Assembly: GCF_002803155.1 (NCBI RefSeq)
Contig: NZ_NNBP01000007.1
Location: 25,535 to 89,534, forward strand
Direction: 5' to 3'
DNA length: 64,000 bases
Origin: Streptomyces sp. CB02959
GTDB taxonomy: Bacteria > Actinomycetota > Actinomycetes > Streptomycetales > Streptomycetaceae
Below are positions 25,006 to 33,501 of this stretch, piece after piece. Position numbers and translations under genes: made by a program. Under the pieces are notes generated by a model. The model ran no database searches, was not told where the DNA came from, and saw nothing but the letters and a program-made list of their open reading frames with translations. Every line of letters begins with the position of its first letter. Within the stretch, counting starts at the first letter, position 1.

Positions 25006-26343
25006 TTGACGGTCGATGCGATGGGGAATGCGGTGGTGGTGGGAGCCGGGGTGTCCGGTCTGCTCGCCGCCGAGGTGCTGGCGAGGCGTTTCGAGCGCGT
25101 GACGGTGGTCGAGCGGGACGAATTCGCCGAGGGGGCGGCCGCGTTCCGGGGCGGGGTTCCGCAGTCGCGGCATGTGCACGTGCTGTGGTCGCGCGGTCTG
25201 GCGGCGTTGGACGCGCTGCTGCCGGGCGTCGTCACGGACCTCGAAGGGGCCGGAGCGGTCGTCATCGAGGCTCCGGAGCAGATGCGTTGGCTCTCGCCCG
25301 CACAGTGGTTCACCGGCGTGCCGGGAACGCACTTCCTCTCCGCCTCGCGCGAGGTGCTGGAGTCGACTCTGCGCCGCAGGATCGCCGAACGGTCCACGAT
25401 CACGTTCCTGGCCCGGCACGAGATGACCGGACTCGTTGCGGGGCAGGGCGACAGGGCGGTGCGGGGCGTACGGCTGCGCGAGCGGGGCAGGGACGGGCGG
25501 GAGATCACGGTGGACGCGGGGCTGGTGGTGGTCGCCACCGGCCGCAGCTCCCGCGCCGCTGACTGGCTGCAGCGGCTCGGCTACCCGACGCCGGCCACGG
25601 ACCGGTTCGACGCGCATCTCGGCTACTCCTCCCGGTACTACCGCCGCCCGGCCGCCGAGGGCCGCTGGAAGGCGATGTACGTGCAGGGCAACCCGGACGT
25701 GCCGCGCGGCGGGGTGATCGTGCCGATCGAGGGCGGGCGGTGGTTGGTCACGCTCATCGGGCAGGGCGAACACCAGCCGCCGGTCGAGGAGAAGGACTGG
25801 CTGGCCTTCGCCTCGTCACTGCGTTCCGATGAGCTGTCGGAGGCGCTCACGGACGCCGAGCCGTTGACGGACGCGGTGGCCTTCCGGGCGACGGCGAACG
25901 AGTGGACACACTTCGAGCGCGCGAAGCGGTGGCCGCGTGGGTTCCTCGTGATCGGGGACGCGCTGTGCCGGTTCAACCCGGTCTACGGGCACGGCATGAC
26001 GGTTGCGGCGCTGCAGGCCCAGGTGCTCGCCGAGCAGATCGCGGTGCGCGAGCCGGTGGAGATCGCCGCCCGGGCGCGGGAGATGCAGAAGGCCGTGGCG
26101 AAGTGCCCACAGGCAGCCTGGGCGATCGCGACGGGAGAGGATTCCCGGTATCCGGGCACGGACGGTCCGAAGCCAGGCACGTTCGGCAGGATGCAGCAGG
26201 ACTACATGGCCCGGGTGGTGGCTGCGGCCAATACCGACCCGGTGGTGTCCGAAGCGTTCTTCGCGGTGCTCTCGCTCAACCGTCGCCCCGAGACGCTGTT
26301 GGCGCCGCGGATCGCACTGCGCGCCACTCGCCGTCGGACGTGA
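25006..26343 (+). CDS. FAD-dependent oxidoreductase (halogenase/monooxygenase-like)
   Basis: This protein has about 445 residues. The N-terminal Rossmann motif is VVVGAGVSGLLAAEVLARRF. HVLWSRGLAALDALLPG and LVVVATGRSSRAADWLQRLG are the family's NAD/FAD contacts. FLVIGDALCRFNPVYGHGMT is the GD motif binding the FAD ribityl chain. It resembles actinobacterial flavoproteins annotated as FAD-dependent monooxygenases or squalene-epoxidase-like proteins. The substrate is unknown. TTG at 25006 follows GAGGGTGGGG; ATG at 25021 is an equally possible start. Confidence 0.82.
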   Translation: MTVDAMGNAVVVGAGVSGLLAAEVLARRFERVTVVERDEFAEGAAAFRGGVPQSRHVHVLWSRGLAALDALLPGVVTDLEGAGAVVIEAPEQMRWLSPAQWFTGVPGTHFLSASREVLESTLRRRIAERSTITFLARHEMTGLVAGQGDRAVRGVRLRERGRDGREITVDAGLVVVATGRSSRAADWLQRLGYPTPATDRFDAHLGYSSRYYRRPAAEGRWKAMYVQGNPDVPRGGVIVPIEGGRWLVTLIGQGEHQPPVEEKDWLAFASSLRSDELSEALTDAEPLTDAVAFRATANEWTHFERAKRWPRGFLVIGDALCRFNPVYGHGMTVAALQAQVLAEQIAVREPVEIAARAREMQKAVAKCPQAAWAIATGEDSRYPGTDGPKPGTFGRMQQDYMARVVAAANTDPVVSEAFFAVLSLNRRPETLLAPRIALRATRRRT

Positions 26344-26394
26344 TCCCCCGCATCCGTACGCACCACCGCCTGTGGGGGAGGGGGCGGTGACGTC

Positions 26395-27585
26395 CTACTC
26401 GCCGGGCGTCAGTCGCAGCGCATGCAAGGAGACCGCGAGGTCGGCGACCGCCCGGGGATCGCGCAGCGAGCGCCCCGTCAACTCCTCCAGTCTGTGCAGC
26501 CGGTAGCGGACGGTGTTGCGGTGGCAGTACAGGAGCCGCGCCGCCGCGGCCGCCGAGCCGGCCGCGGCGAACCAGCACTCCAGGGTCTCCAGCAGGCGGT
26601 CCCGCTCGCCGGCCGGCAGTCGCAGTACCCCGTCGAGGACGGCGCGGGCGATCCGCCCCGCCTCGTCCGGAGCCGCCGCCACCAGCAGGGCGGCCGGGCT
26701 GTTGTCGAAGCGCGCGATGCCCGTGGGGCGACCGCGTGCACCGGTGAGCGCCAGCCGCGCGAGCCGGAGGGCCCTGGGGGTCTCCCGTAGGTCGTGGTAT
26801 GCGGGGCTGACGCCCACCCGGACGGCGAGCGAGCGCTCCAGGACGCGCAGCACCGCCTCGTCGGATTCCGGATGCTGGACGGCGACCACGCCGACGTGCA
26901 GGTCCGGCAGGAGGCGCCAGGCCGACCGCAGTCCTTCGGCATGGAGGCGTGCCTCGATGCCGGGCAGCGCCTCCCGGCCGGGGCCGGGGACCTCGGCGGC
27001 GACCACGACATAGGGTCCGCCGGTCGGCAGGCCCAGGACGTCGCCGGCTTCCCAGAGCGTCGTACGGTCGGTGAGCAGGCCGGTGAACAGCGCCTCGACC
27101 AGGGCCGACCGTTCCCGCTCGCGTTGCAGCACGAGTTCGGAGACCTCCTCGCGGTACGCATCGCTGGCCGCCGCCGCGAGACCTCCGTTCACCCACCAGG
27201 CGGCCAGAGACATGATCGTTTCGGTGGTGAGGCCCTGGGCGGAACGGGCTTCGGCGGCGATTGCGGACCACAGGACCTCGGACCCGACGCGGTAGGCGTG
27301 CAGCAGCTCGGCCAACGGGGTTCCCCGGCGCGCTCGTTCGCGGCCGGTCTCCTGCGCCGGTGCCATGTCCCCGCCGCGTCCGTCGACCAGCTGCCGGAGC
27401 ACCTGCTCGCAGTTGCGTCGGTACGATGCGGCCAACTCCTCGAAGGGGACGTGCTCGTCACCTCGGTAGTACGTCACCTGGGCGCGGATACGACGGGCCA
27501 TCCGGGTGCCCAGTTCCTCGCTGCGGGTCAGCAACGAAGCCGCTATGGGGGCGATTTCGGCAGGTGCCTGGGGCGTGCGGCTCAT
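26395..27585 (-). CDS. PucR/CdaR-type transcriptional regulator
   Basis: This 396-residue protein has an N-terminal RsbRD-like helical region (SLLTRSEELGTRMARRIRAQ, then LLHAYRVGSEVLWSAIAAEA). A GGDEF-like middle region lies near residues 190-280. The C-terminal PucR helix-turn-helix is AARLLYCHRNTVRYRLHRLE, then LTGRSLRDPRAVADLAVSLH. Such proteins regulate catabolic or developmental genes in streptomycetes. It is divergent from the lipase gene, which is a possible target. Confidence 0.9.
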   Translation of the reverse strand: MSRTPQAPAEIAPIAASLLTRSEELGTRMARRIRAQVTYYRGDEHVPFEELAASYRRNCEQVLRQLVDGRGGDMAPAQETGRERARRGTPLAELLHAYRVGSEVLWSAIAAEARSAQGLTTETIMSLAAWWVNGGLAAAASDAYREEVSELVLQRERERSALVEALFTGLLTDRTTLWEAGDVLGLPTGGPYVVVAAEVPGPGREALPGIEARLHAEGLRSAWRLLPDLHVGVVAVQHPESDEAVLRVLERSLAVRVGVSPAYHDLRETPRALRLARLALTGARGRPTGIARFDNSPAALLVAAAPDEAGRIARAVLDGVLRLPAGERDRLLETLECWFAAAGSAAAAARLLYCHRNTVRYRLHRLEELTGRSLRDPRAVADLAVSLHALRLTPGE

Positions 27586-27763
27586 ACCCGCAGGTTACAA
27601 AGGGCCGGTGGCGGCGCGGGCGAATTGTGCGCCGGGACAACAGGGGCAGGTGAGGTGTTGTGCGTCGGCACATGGCCCGTGTGGTGCCCGAACGCCACGA
27701 TACGAGGACGTTACCGGCCGGTATCGAACCGTCTTCCCTCGTCCTGCCGCCCCAGGAGGAACC

Positions 27764-28711
27764 GTGCCCAGAGCCGCGACAACCCGCACCGCAAGCACTG
27801 CCGGGACCGCCGACGCCGTGCGCATCACAGGCACCGGGAGGTGCGCGTCCGTACTGACCGGCGCGGCGCTCCTCGCGTCCGCCCTCACGATGGCCACCAC
27901 CCCCGCCGCCGCGCACGCCCCGGCCCCGGCCGGGACCGGGAAGTACGTGGCCCTCGGGGACTCCTACGCCGCCGGGGCGGGCGTCCCCCGGCAATCCGCC
28001 GGACTGTGCCTGCGGTCCGACCGCAACTACGGCCACCTCGTCGCCGCCGCGCTCGCCCCGTCCTCGTACGTGGACAAGACCTGCGCCGGCGCCAAGGTGA
28101 GCGCGCTCACCACGCCCCAGACCGACGCCGGGATCGTCGTCAACGGCCCCCAACTCGACGCCGTCACGCCCGACACGTCCCTGGTCACCCTCACCCTCGG
28201 CGGCAACGACCTCGGCACCTCCGACGTCGGCTTCGTGGACGTCGTGGTCGCCTGCACGGCCCTGGCCGTGACCGATCCCTTCGGCGCGCCCTGCCGGAAC
28301 TTCTACGGCGACACGCTCGGCAGGCGGCTCGACGCGGGGACGGCGCGGCTGACCGACGGCCTCCGCAAACTGTCCGCCAAGGCCCCCAAGGCCAAGGTGG
28401 TGGTCGTCGGCTACCCTTCGGTGCTCCCCGACGACCCGAAGAAGTGCTTCGGCAAGATGCCCGTCACGACCGGCGACCTCCGCTTCCTGCGCTCCGTCAT
28501 CGGCGAGCTCAACGACAAGGTGGCCAGGGCCGCCACCGCGGCGGGCGCCGCGTACGTCGACACCCTCGGACCGACCAAGGACCACGACAGCTGTTCCGCG
28601 TCCCCCTGGATCGAGGGGCTCGTACCGACCTCACCGGCCGCGCCGCTGCACCCCAACGCCACCGGTGAACACGCCATGGCCCAAGCGGTGTTGAGGGCGC
28701 TGGGCCACTGA
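27764..28711 (+). CDS. secreted SGNH/GDSL lipase-esterase
   Basis: This 315-residue protein starts at GTG after AGGAGGAA. A Sec signal peptide ends near residue 50 (ASALTMATTPAAAHA). The SGNH blocks are YVALGDSYAAGAGV (catalytic Ser), LVTLTLGGNDLGTSDVGF (Gly and Asn) and APLHPNATGEHAMAQAVL (catalytic Asp/His region). Cysteine pairs typical of Streptomyces rimosus-type lipases are present. It should hydrolyse esters outside the cell. A longer in-frame opening exists upstream, but the signal peptide and ribosome-binding site fix the start. A hairpin terminator follows. Confidence 0.92.
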   Translation: MPRAATTRTASTAGTADAVRITGTGRCASVLTGAALLASALTMATTPAAAHAPAPAGTGKYVALGDSYAAGAGVPRQSAGLCLRSDRNYGHLVAAALAPSSYVDKTCAGAKVSALTTPQTDAGIVVNGPQLDAVTPDTSLVTLTLGGNDLGTSDVGFVDVVVACTALAVTDPFGAPCRNFYGDTLGRRLDAGTARLTDGLRKLSAKAPKAKVVVVGYPSVLPDDPKKCFGKMPVTTGDLRFLRSVIGELNDKVARAATAAGAAYVDTLGPTKDHDSCSASPWIEGLVPTSPAAPLHPNATGEHAMAQAVLRALGH

Positions 28712-28727
28712 ACCGCCCGCGGTCGGC

Positions 28728-28768
28728 GCACTCCGCCCGGCCGGATCTCATCCGGCGGGGCGGAGTGC
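28728..28768. terminator. hairpin terminator after lipase gene
   Basis: GCACTCCGCC pairs with GGCGGAGTGC, extended inward by CGGCCGGA/TCCGGCGG around a short loop. It lies 16 bases after the lipase stop and before the convergent gene. Confidence 0.7.
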
Positions 28769-28875
28769 CGCCCGTGGTATTCCGCCTGTTTGGCGGGTCC
28801 GGGCGGGCCCTGCGAGCGAGCCCGCCCGGTACGCCACTCCCGCGCCGCCGTCGCCCGGTGCGGCTCGGCTCGCCG

Positions 28876-29469
28876 TCAGGCGCCCGGGATGGCGGCGCGG
28901 AACTTCTTCGTCAGATCGGCGCCGCGGATCACCCCGCCCTCGTGGTACTTCAGCCCCCAGGCGTCGATCACCGAGCCGTCGGCGAACATGCAGGCGGAGA
29001 TCGCCTTCGACGGGTCGGTCTCGTTCTTGGGGCCCCAGCCGCCGCCGTCCGTGGGCTTGTTGCCGAACATGGCGGTGCCGTTGATGCCCTGGCAGTAGGC
29101 GATGGACGGATTGCCGGGGCTGCTCGGGCCGCTGGGCTTGCGGACGTAGGCGAGCGCCGCCAGGGTCGGCTTGTCCGCGGCCAGCGTGTCCGCGGCGATC
29201 ATGATCTGGCTGCCGTCGCCTGCGGTGAAGAGGCACATGTCGCGCGCACCGCCCAGCGGGGTGATCTTCTCGCCGGTGCCGGTGTAATAGGGGACGCGGG
29301 TCTCCGCCTTGCCGCCCTGCTGCGCGCACCAGGCCGCATCCGCGGACAACGCGTGCCGTGGGGGAGCGGCGGCCGGGCCGCTGTGCAGCGTGCCGGCCGC
29401 GTTGGCGGCCACGGCCGTACCGGAGACCAGGGCGAGAACGGACACGACAAGGGCAGGGGAGCGCTTCAC
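28876..29469 (-). CDS. secreted DUF333-like hypothetical protein
   Basis: This 197-residue protein has a signal peptide (PALVVSVLALVSGTAVAANA). The mature part has two related cysteine blocks: AAWCAQQGGKAETRVPYY with MCLFTAGDGSQIMIAADTLA, and IAYCQGINGTAMFG with ACMFADGSVIDAWGLKY. The pairing of a C-x-(Q)GG start with a C-x-F-x-DGS core resembles the DUF333 haemolysin-inhibitor-like fold, occurring twice. It is probably exported and disulfide-bonded. The function is unknown. It is divergent from the SARP-like gene. Confidence 0.78.
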   Translation of the reverse strand: MKRSPALVVSVLALVSGTAVAANAAGTLHSGPAAAPPRHALSADAAWCAQQGGKAETRVPYYTGTGEKITPLGGARDMCLFTAGDGSQIMIAADTLAADKPTLAALAYVRKPSGPSSPGNPSIAYCQGINGTAMFGNKPTDGGGWGPKNETDPSKAISACMFADGSVIDAWGLKYHEGGVIRGADLTKKFRAAIPGA

Positions 29470-29708
29470 GCTTCCTCCTCAAGGACGGTTGGTGGGGGCG
29501 ACGCTGCCTGGCCGGGCGCTGTGCACGCGCTCATCCTCAGCAACCCCTCGTCACCCCGTCAACGCACGCCACCCGACCTCTCGGCGGGTCGGCCGATGTT
29601 GACGCGTTCCCGCAGGCGCACCCTGGGCGACGTGCCCAGGCCACCGATCAGATCCGGCCAGTAACGCCGGTGTAACTCCCGTCCCTGCCGGCCAGGTTCG
29701 GAAGCGGT

Positions 29709-29714
29709 TAGAGT
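29709..29714 (+). promoter_or_regulatory. TAGAGT -10 element, probably leaderless transcript
   Basis: TAGAGT lies 10 bases before the ATG of the SARP-like gene. Transcription would then start at or within 1-3 bases of the start codon. No good -35 element is visible. Confidence 0.35.
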
Positions 29715-29723
29715 GTCCGGCTC

Positions 29724-31181
29724 ATGAATCCCCCACTGCTGCGCATTCGCCTGCTCGGCGGCTTCGGGCTGGTCCGCGAGGCCGGGGCCCCGCTCGCGGC
29801 GCGCTGGTCCCGGCCCGGCGCCCGAACGCTGGTCAAGCTGCTGGCCCTCACCCCGGATCATGCGCTGCACCGCGAGCAGATCATGGCCGTGTGCTGGCCG
29901 CACGCCGAACTCCGCGCCGCCCTGGGCAGTCTCCGCGTGGCACTGCACACCGCCCGGCACACGCTGGAGCCCGAACTGCCGCCGCGCGGCTCCTCCGCGT
30001 ACCTGACCGCCGACGGCGACCTGCTGCGACTGGTACCCGACACGGTACGCGTGGACACCGACGAGGCCGAAGCCCTCGCCCGGCGCGCCCTGCACACCGG
30101 CGGCCGCCGCGAACTGGCCCATGCCCTGGAGGCGTTGACCGGCGAACTCCTCCCCGAGGACCGCTACGCCCCCTGGGCCGAACCGGCCCGCGAACGGCTG
30201 GCACGCCGACGAGCCGACCTACGGCGCGCACTGGCCGCGAACCCCCGGCCCCACGGCGGCCCGACGCTGCGGCCCGAGGCGGACGCGGCGCGGGTACGGC
30301 TGGACTGGGCGCTGCATCTGGACCGGTCGGGACGGTACGAAGAAGCCGTCACCGTGGTGCGCGAGGCACTGCACTCCTACGAACGCCAAGGGTTGCGCGA
30401 TGCCTGTACCCTCGCCGCCGCCCGACTGGCGGAGGTGCTCGGGCGCGGCCGCGGCGGCGGCGAGGCGCTGGCGGTCCTGGACGCCCATCCGCCCGGCGCC
30501 GGCGCCTCCGACGACATCCGGGCCGCACATCACATGGCCCGCTCGGCGGTCCTGTCCTACCGCGGCCGCTACGAGGAGGGCCTGGCGGCCGCGCGGGCGG
30601 CGGAACACTGCGCGGAGGCCGCGCGGGGGGCCGACCATCCGGTGCTGCTGGCCCGTTCGCTCGCGCAGCAGACCGTCTGCCTGGGCCTGTCCGGCCTCGC
30701 CGACGAGGCGGCGGGCCCCGCCGAATCGGCACTGGCACCGGCCGAGGAGTCCGGAGACCGGGCACTGCTGGCCACCGTACTGTCCGTCCTGCGCGAGACC
30801 GAGCGCCGCGCGGGGCGGCACGGGGACGCGCTGGCGTACGGGCGTCGCGCGCTGGCCCTGGCCGAACAGGCGGGCCGTCCCACGGCCACCGCCTTCGAGC
30901 GCGCCAACCTGGCGGAACTCCATCTGCTGCGCGGTGAACAGGCGGACGCCGAGCGGCTGGCGCTGGCCTCGGTCGAACTGGCCGAGCCGTTCGGCGGAAC
31001 GGCGCTGGCGTTCGCACTGACCGCGCTGGCCCGCGTACGGGTCGCGGTGGCGCCGAAGGAGACCGCACGGCTGCTGGAACGGGCCGGGCGCTGTGCGAAG
31101 GACGGCGGGCACCTTCAGGCCATCGACGAAGTGCGGACGGCCTGGGCCGAGCTGGTGGCGGTGCGCCAGGCAGTGCCCTGA
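29724..31181 (+). CDS. SARP-type regulator with BTAD and TPR repeats
   Basis: This 485-residue protein has an OmpR-like winged helix at residues 5-90 (RIRLLGGFGLVREAGAPLAA, then LLALTPDHALHREQIMAVCW with LGSLRVALHTARHTL). A BTAD region follows (RVDTDEAEALARRALHTGGR, then ELAHALEALTGELLPEDRYA and EPARERLARRRADLRRAL). TPR-like helices of the AfsR/LAL kind continue to the end. It has no NB-ARC ATPase domain. Such proteins activate secondary-metabolite or developmental genes, but no biosynthetic cluster is visible beside it. Confidence 0.87.
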   Translation: MNPPLLRIRLLGGFGLVREAGAPLAARWSRPGARTLVKLLALTPDHALHREQIMAVCWPHAELRAALGSLRVALHTARHTLEPELPPRGSSAYLTADGDLLRLVPDTVRVDTDEAEALARRALHTGGRRELAHALEALTGELLPEDRYAPWAEPARERLARRRADLRRALAANPRPHGGPTLRPEADAARVRLDWALHLDRSGRYEEAVTVVREALHSYERQGLRDACTLAAARLAEVLGRGRGGGEALAVLDAHPPGAGASDDIRAAHHMARSAVLSYRGRYEEGLAAARAAEHCAEAARGADHPVLLARSLAQQTVCLGLSGLADEAAGPAESALAPAEESGDRALLATVLSVLRETERRAGRHGDALAYGRRALALAEQAGRPTATAFERANLAELHLLRGEQADAERLALASVELAEPFGGTALAFALTALARVRVAVAPKETARLLERAGRCAKDGGHLQAIDEVRTAWAELVAVRQAVP

Positions 31182-31204
31182 CGACGTCGGGCGGCGGTGA
31201 CGGC

Positions 31205-31235
31205 CGGCTGCCCCGCGGAGTGCGCGGGGCAGCCG
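31205..31235. terminator. bidirectional terminator
   Basis: Thirteen-base perfect arms CGGCTGCCCCGCG/CGCGGGGCAGCCG flank a GAGTG loop. It separates the convergent SARP-like and apt genes. Confidence 0.85.
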
Positions 31236-31256
31236 ACCGACGGAGTTCGAGCTCGT

Positions 31257-31799
31257 TCAGCCTTGCTGTTCGGGGATGACGGAGAACACCCGCGCGGGGG
31301 CGAGGCGGTCCGTGCCCCCGAGCCCGTCGATGGTCGTGACGACGCCGTACCCGGCGATCTCGGCCCGGCTCTCGGCGATGAGCGCGGCCGCCGCGGCGAG
31401 GGTGCCGCCGCTGGCGAGAACGTCGTCGACCACTAGGACCCGTTCACCCGGCGTCAGGGTGTCCTGCTGGAGTTCGAGGGTGGCGGTGCCGTATGCCAGG
31501 CGGTACTCGGTGCGGAAAACGGGACCGGGCAGCTTGCCCTTCTTCCTGGCGAGTGCCAGGGGGCGGTCCGCGACGGCCGCCAGGGTGGTGCCGAGGATGA
31601 ACCCGCGGGCTTCGACGGCGAGTACCCGGTCGAACTCGCCGTCGAAGGCCGCGCCGATGTGCTCGGCTATCCGGCGCACCAGCCGGGGCTGTGCGAAGAC
31701 GGGTGTGAAGTCCTTGAACTGAATGCCTGGTTGGGGGAAGTCGGGGAAGATCCGGATGGCGTTGCGGAGGTCGTCGGCGAGCGTTAAGGGCTGCGGCAT
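31257..31799 (-). CDS. apt: adenine phosphoribosyltransferase
   Basis: This 180-residue enzyme salvages adenine to AMP using PRPP in the cytoplasm. IRIFPDFPQPGIQFKDFTPV and AVEARGFILGTTLAAVADRP are conserved. The PRPP-binding loop is RVLVVDDVLASGGTLAAAA. The typical streptomycete apt lies between secDF and relA; this one stands alone beside relics, so it may be a second copy. Codon 5 is TTA (31785-31787), the rare leucine codon read by the developmental tRNA bldA. Translation may therefore be tied to differentiation. Confidence 0.93.
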   Translation of the reverse strand: MPQPLTLADDLRNAIRIFPDFPQPGIQFKDFTPVFAQPRLVRRIAEHIGAAFDGEFDRVLAVEARGFILGTTLAAVADRPLALARKKGKLPGPVFRTEYRLAYGTATLELQQDTLTPGERVLVVDDVLASGGTLAAAAALIAESRAEIAGYGVVTTIDGLGGTDRLAPARVFSVIPEQQG

Positions 31800-31893
31800 G
31801 TGGTGTCCTCTGCTGAGTGCGGCGACCTGCTGTGCGGGTGCGCCAGGGAGCCGGGTGGGGTCCGCTTCGAGGTGCTTGTGCGTAGTGGTGAGG

Positions 31894-31965
31894 TCACTGT
31901 GCCAGATGTCCGCCGTCGACCGGCAGGACCGTGCCGGTCAGGCGCGGATCGAGGGTTCCACCAAC
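31894..31965 (-). pseudogene. short-chain dehydrogenase C-terminal relic
   Basis: The minus strand ends in DPRLTGTVLPVDGGHLAQ and a stop, the classic tail of a classical SDR. The upstream frame is broken: GRPDELV-like residues are in a different frame. Nothing of the Rossmann part is left. Confidence 0.45.
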
Positions 31966-32077
31966 TCGTCGGGTACGGCCGAGCGGCCTGCCGGACGTCG
32001 CCGTCCAGCAGGCCGCTCAGGGCGTAACCCGGGGTTTCCCGCCACGAGTTGTCGGTACAGACAGTTGGTGCGGAGGG

Positions 32078-32752
32078 TCAGTGCTGCGGGTGGGGGTGTG
32101 CATGGAACAGGGACCGCCGCTGCTTGGGGGCGGTGCCCTGGGTGAGCCGACCGACCTGGATGCGCAGCTGGATCGCGTGGAACACCTCCACGGCACCCAG
32201 GATGATGGCCATGATGCCCGCTACCAGCGTGAGTGCCGCGATCGAGCCGAACGGCGAGACGATCAGCACGATGCCGGCGAGCAGGGTGATGATTCCCAGG
32301 AACAGCTGCCAACCACGTGTGGGCATGCCCGGCGACGAACCCGCGGCCGCCGTGATCATGATGCCCCGCATCAACCAGCCGAAGCCGATCCAGAGGGCGA
32401 GCAGCAGGGTCGACTGCAGGGGGCCCCGGAAGCAGACGAGCCCGAGCAGCACGAAGACCGCACCCGCGATGAAGTGCAGTGCCCGCAGATGTCCGGGAAC
32501 CTGCGTGCCGAAGGCCGCGGCTAGCTGGAAGACACCGCTGACCACCAGGTAGATGGCGAAGACCACCCCGACGACGTGGAGCGTCTTGCCCGGCCACGCC
32601 AGGACGACCACGCCCAGTGCGATCGATGCCAGGCCGAGGGTGATCAGGGCCTGCCAGCCGAGGTTCGCCATGGCGCCGAGGACTTCGCCTCCCGGAGCGG
32701 TCTCCTGGGAGTGTGCCGGGCCGTTGCCCGAGGAATCGGAGGGGGATGACAT
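32078..32752 (-). CDS. HdeD-like membrane protein (DUF308)
   Basis: This 224-residue protein has six hydrophobic helices in pairs, with repeats such as LGLASIALGVVVLAWPGKTL and LGIITLLAGIVLIVSPFGSI. This is the DUF308 pattern of HdeD, an acid-resistance membrane protein of E. coli. The role in actinobacteria is unknown. ATG at 32752 has AAAGGTGGG upstream; an ATG six codons earlier lacks one. The His-rich end (FHAHPHPQH) may bind metal. Confidence 0.85.
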   Translation of the reverse strand: MSSPSDSSGNGPAHSQETAPGGEVLGAMANLGWQALITLGLASIALGVVVLAWPGKTLHVVGVVFAIYLVVSGVFQLAAAFGTQVPGHLRALHFIAGAVFVLLGLVCFRGPLQSTLLLALWIGFGWLMRGIMITAAAGSSPGMPTRGWQLFLGIITLLAGIVLIVSPFGSIAALTLVAGIMAIILGAVEVFHAIQLRIQVGRLTQGTAPKQRRSLFHAHPHPQH

Positions 32753-33043
32753 GCCGCCCACCTTTCTCATGGAACAACACGATCAAGTGAGGACACCTTC
32801 ATCGTCACCCATTCGGCTCCGTTTCGCTCGGGGAAGGGCACGGCCTTACGGTGACCGCTGCCCGGCCACCGCTGCCACGGAAACGCGCGAACCGTCGGGC
32901 ACGGCCTCGCACGCCAACCGCTGTTAGTGAGGCGTTATCGGTGCGCTAGTGATCTCCAGCAGAGTCATGGGTGTCCAAGGGCGTTGGTCGAGGGCCGCTG
33001 CGGCCCTCGGTTTCCTGTCCGCCCATCGATCGGGGGAGCACGA

Positions 33044-33257
33044 CATGCGGAAGACGGACCTCGACGGTTGCGCCGGGAAGACCGCGAAGGACGAAGAGGC
33101 GAGATCGTCGGCGGCCGGCACCGAGGAAGTGCCGGTCGCCGGTAGCGGACCACGGCAGGAGCGCACGCGGCGCAAGCCCGCTTGTCGCCTCCGCGCCCGC
33201 CGCCCGCGGGGCGGGGGACGGCGTGACGCCCCACGACTTGGCGGACGCATGCCGTAG
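33044..33257 (+). CDS. hypothetical small protein
   Basis: ATG after CGGGGGAGCACGAC opens a 70-codon frame beginning MRKTDLDGCAGKTAKDEEAR. Codon use is typical for about 40 codons, then becomes Arg-rich and looks like read-through of another frame. It may be a frameshifted remnant. The rest of the gap 32753-33501 holds no recognisable gene. Confidence 0.33.
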
Positions 33258-33325
33258 TCGACGGCGACGGCGACTGCAACGGTGACGTCGACTCGGACTC
33301 CGACTCCGACTCGGACTTCGACGTC
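33257..33325. repeat. GAC-based hexanucleotide simple repeat
   Basis: GGCGAC and GACTC(C/G) units alternate. Read on the plus strand they would give Asp-Gly and Ser-Asp repeats, but that frame has no start codon. Confidence 0.6.
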
Positions 33326-33501
33326 ACGCACGGGCATTCCAAGGAGATTCGGAGCGTAACCCTCCGTCGACCCTCCGTTGCGAATTCCCTTCCCGGGGCC
33401 GAAGCGGAACATCAAGTGTCCGCCTCCCCATCTTTCGGAGCTTCCCACTTCCCGGGGCGCCCCTCACACCAGAACTACGAACGAATGCGATGGGGACCGT
33501 C

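Noticed and set aside
27506..27763. N-terminal extension of the lipase
   Set aside because: It lacks coding bias and lies before a perfect ribosome-binding site and signal peptide at 27764. It also overlaps the divergent PucR gene.
33257..33325. Asp/Ser repeat protein
   Set aside because: The Ser-Asp frame has no start codon, so it is treated as simple repeat only.
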